Positions 5,629 to 5,653 of a stretch of DNA of 5,653 nt are shown piece by piece. The position numbers and the translations under genes are program-made. How positions within the stretch are numbered: the stretch's first letter is position 1; every line of letters begins with the position of its first letter. The stretch is from Candidatus Methylomirabilota bacterium. Lineage in GTDB: Bacteria > Methylomirabilota > Methylomirabilia > Methylomirabilales > CSP1-5. The notes beneath the pieces were generated by a model that saw nothing but the letters and a program-made list of their open reading frames with translations, made no database searches and was not told the origin of the DNA. Where the stretch lies: positions 1 through 5,653 of the forward strand of contig JAHFDE010000117.1 of assembly GCA_023249165.1 (NCBI GenBank). Direction: 5' to 3'.

Positions 5629-5635
5629 CTCCTCT
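5629..5635 (-). promoter_or_regulatory. Shine-Dalgarno of nrdR
   Basis: The minus strand reads AGAGGAG, 8 nt before the GTG start of nrdR. This supports GTG at 5618-5620 as the start and contrasts with the lack of such a site before the ccsA/hemX-like gene, hemA, hemC and cobA-hemD. Confidence 0.7.
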
Positions 5636-5653
5636 GCGTCACGCCCTAACCGT

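Noticed and set aside
5621..5653. NrdR box or promoter upstream of nrdR
   Set aside because: Only 33 bases are available before the edge, and no AT-rich palindrome of NrdR-box type is visible.

Overview
The window is a GC-rich bacterial chromosome segment in which every supported gene lies on the minus strand, so transcription runs from the right edge to the left. In that order the genes are nrdR (5144-5620), a CcsA/HemX-type heme-handling membrane protein (4157-4972), hemA glutamyl-tRNA reductase (2882-4153), hemC hydroxymethylbilane synthase (1860-2810), a fused cobA-hemD (219-1748), and the 5' end of a small membrane protein resembling the DUF4321 family (from 112 off the left edge). The four central genes form a tetrapyrrole operon. 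HemA makes glutamate-1-semialdehyde from Glu-tRNA, HemC makes the linear tetrapyrrole from porphobilinogen, the HemD half closes it to uroporphyrinogen III, and the CobA half methylates that to precorrin-2. HemL and HemB, needed between HemA and HemC, are not in the window.

The proteins are ordinary and intact, with their catalytic residues visible. The unusual part is the DNA between them. All three spacers inside the nrdR-to-cobA/hemD run (4973-5143, 2811-2881, 1749-1859) are built largely of degenerate 7-bp repeats of several distinct sequence families. Two of these spacers share the same two-part layout: an inverted array of GGTGATT-like heptamers that can fold into a hairpin, followed by a short GTGAACC array that runs into the next gene. 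In both cases the start codon and first residues of that gene (hemC and cobA-hemD) are encoded by the heptamer array itself. The 106-bp spacer before the left-edge gene lacks such repeats. No spacer exceeds 300 bp.

The C5 (glutamate) route, the ccsA/hemX-hemA-hemC-cobA/hemD order, the high GC and the heptamer-rich spacers would fit an uncultured or little-studied Gram-negative lineage such as NC10/Methylomirabilota, Rokubacteria, Nitrospirota or a deltaproteobacterial relative. That placement is an impression from gene order and spacer style, not a demonstrated assignment. No RNA genes, transposases, CRISPR arrays or convincing intrinsic terminators were found.
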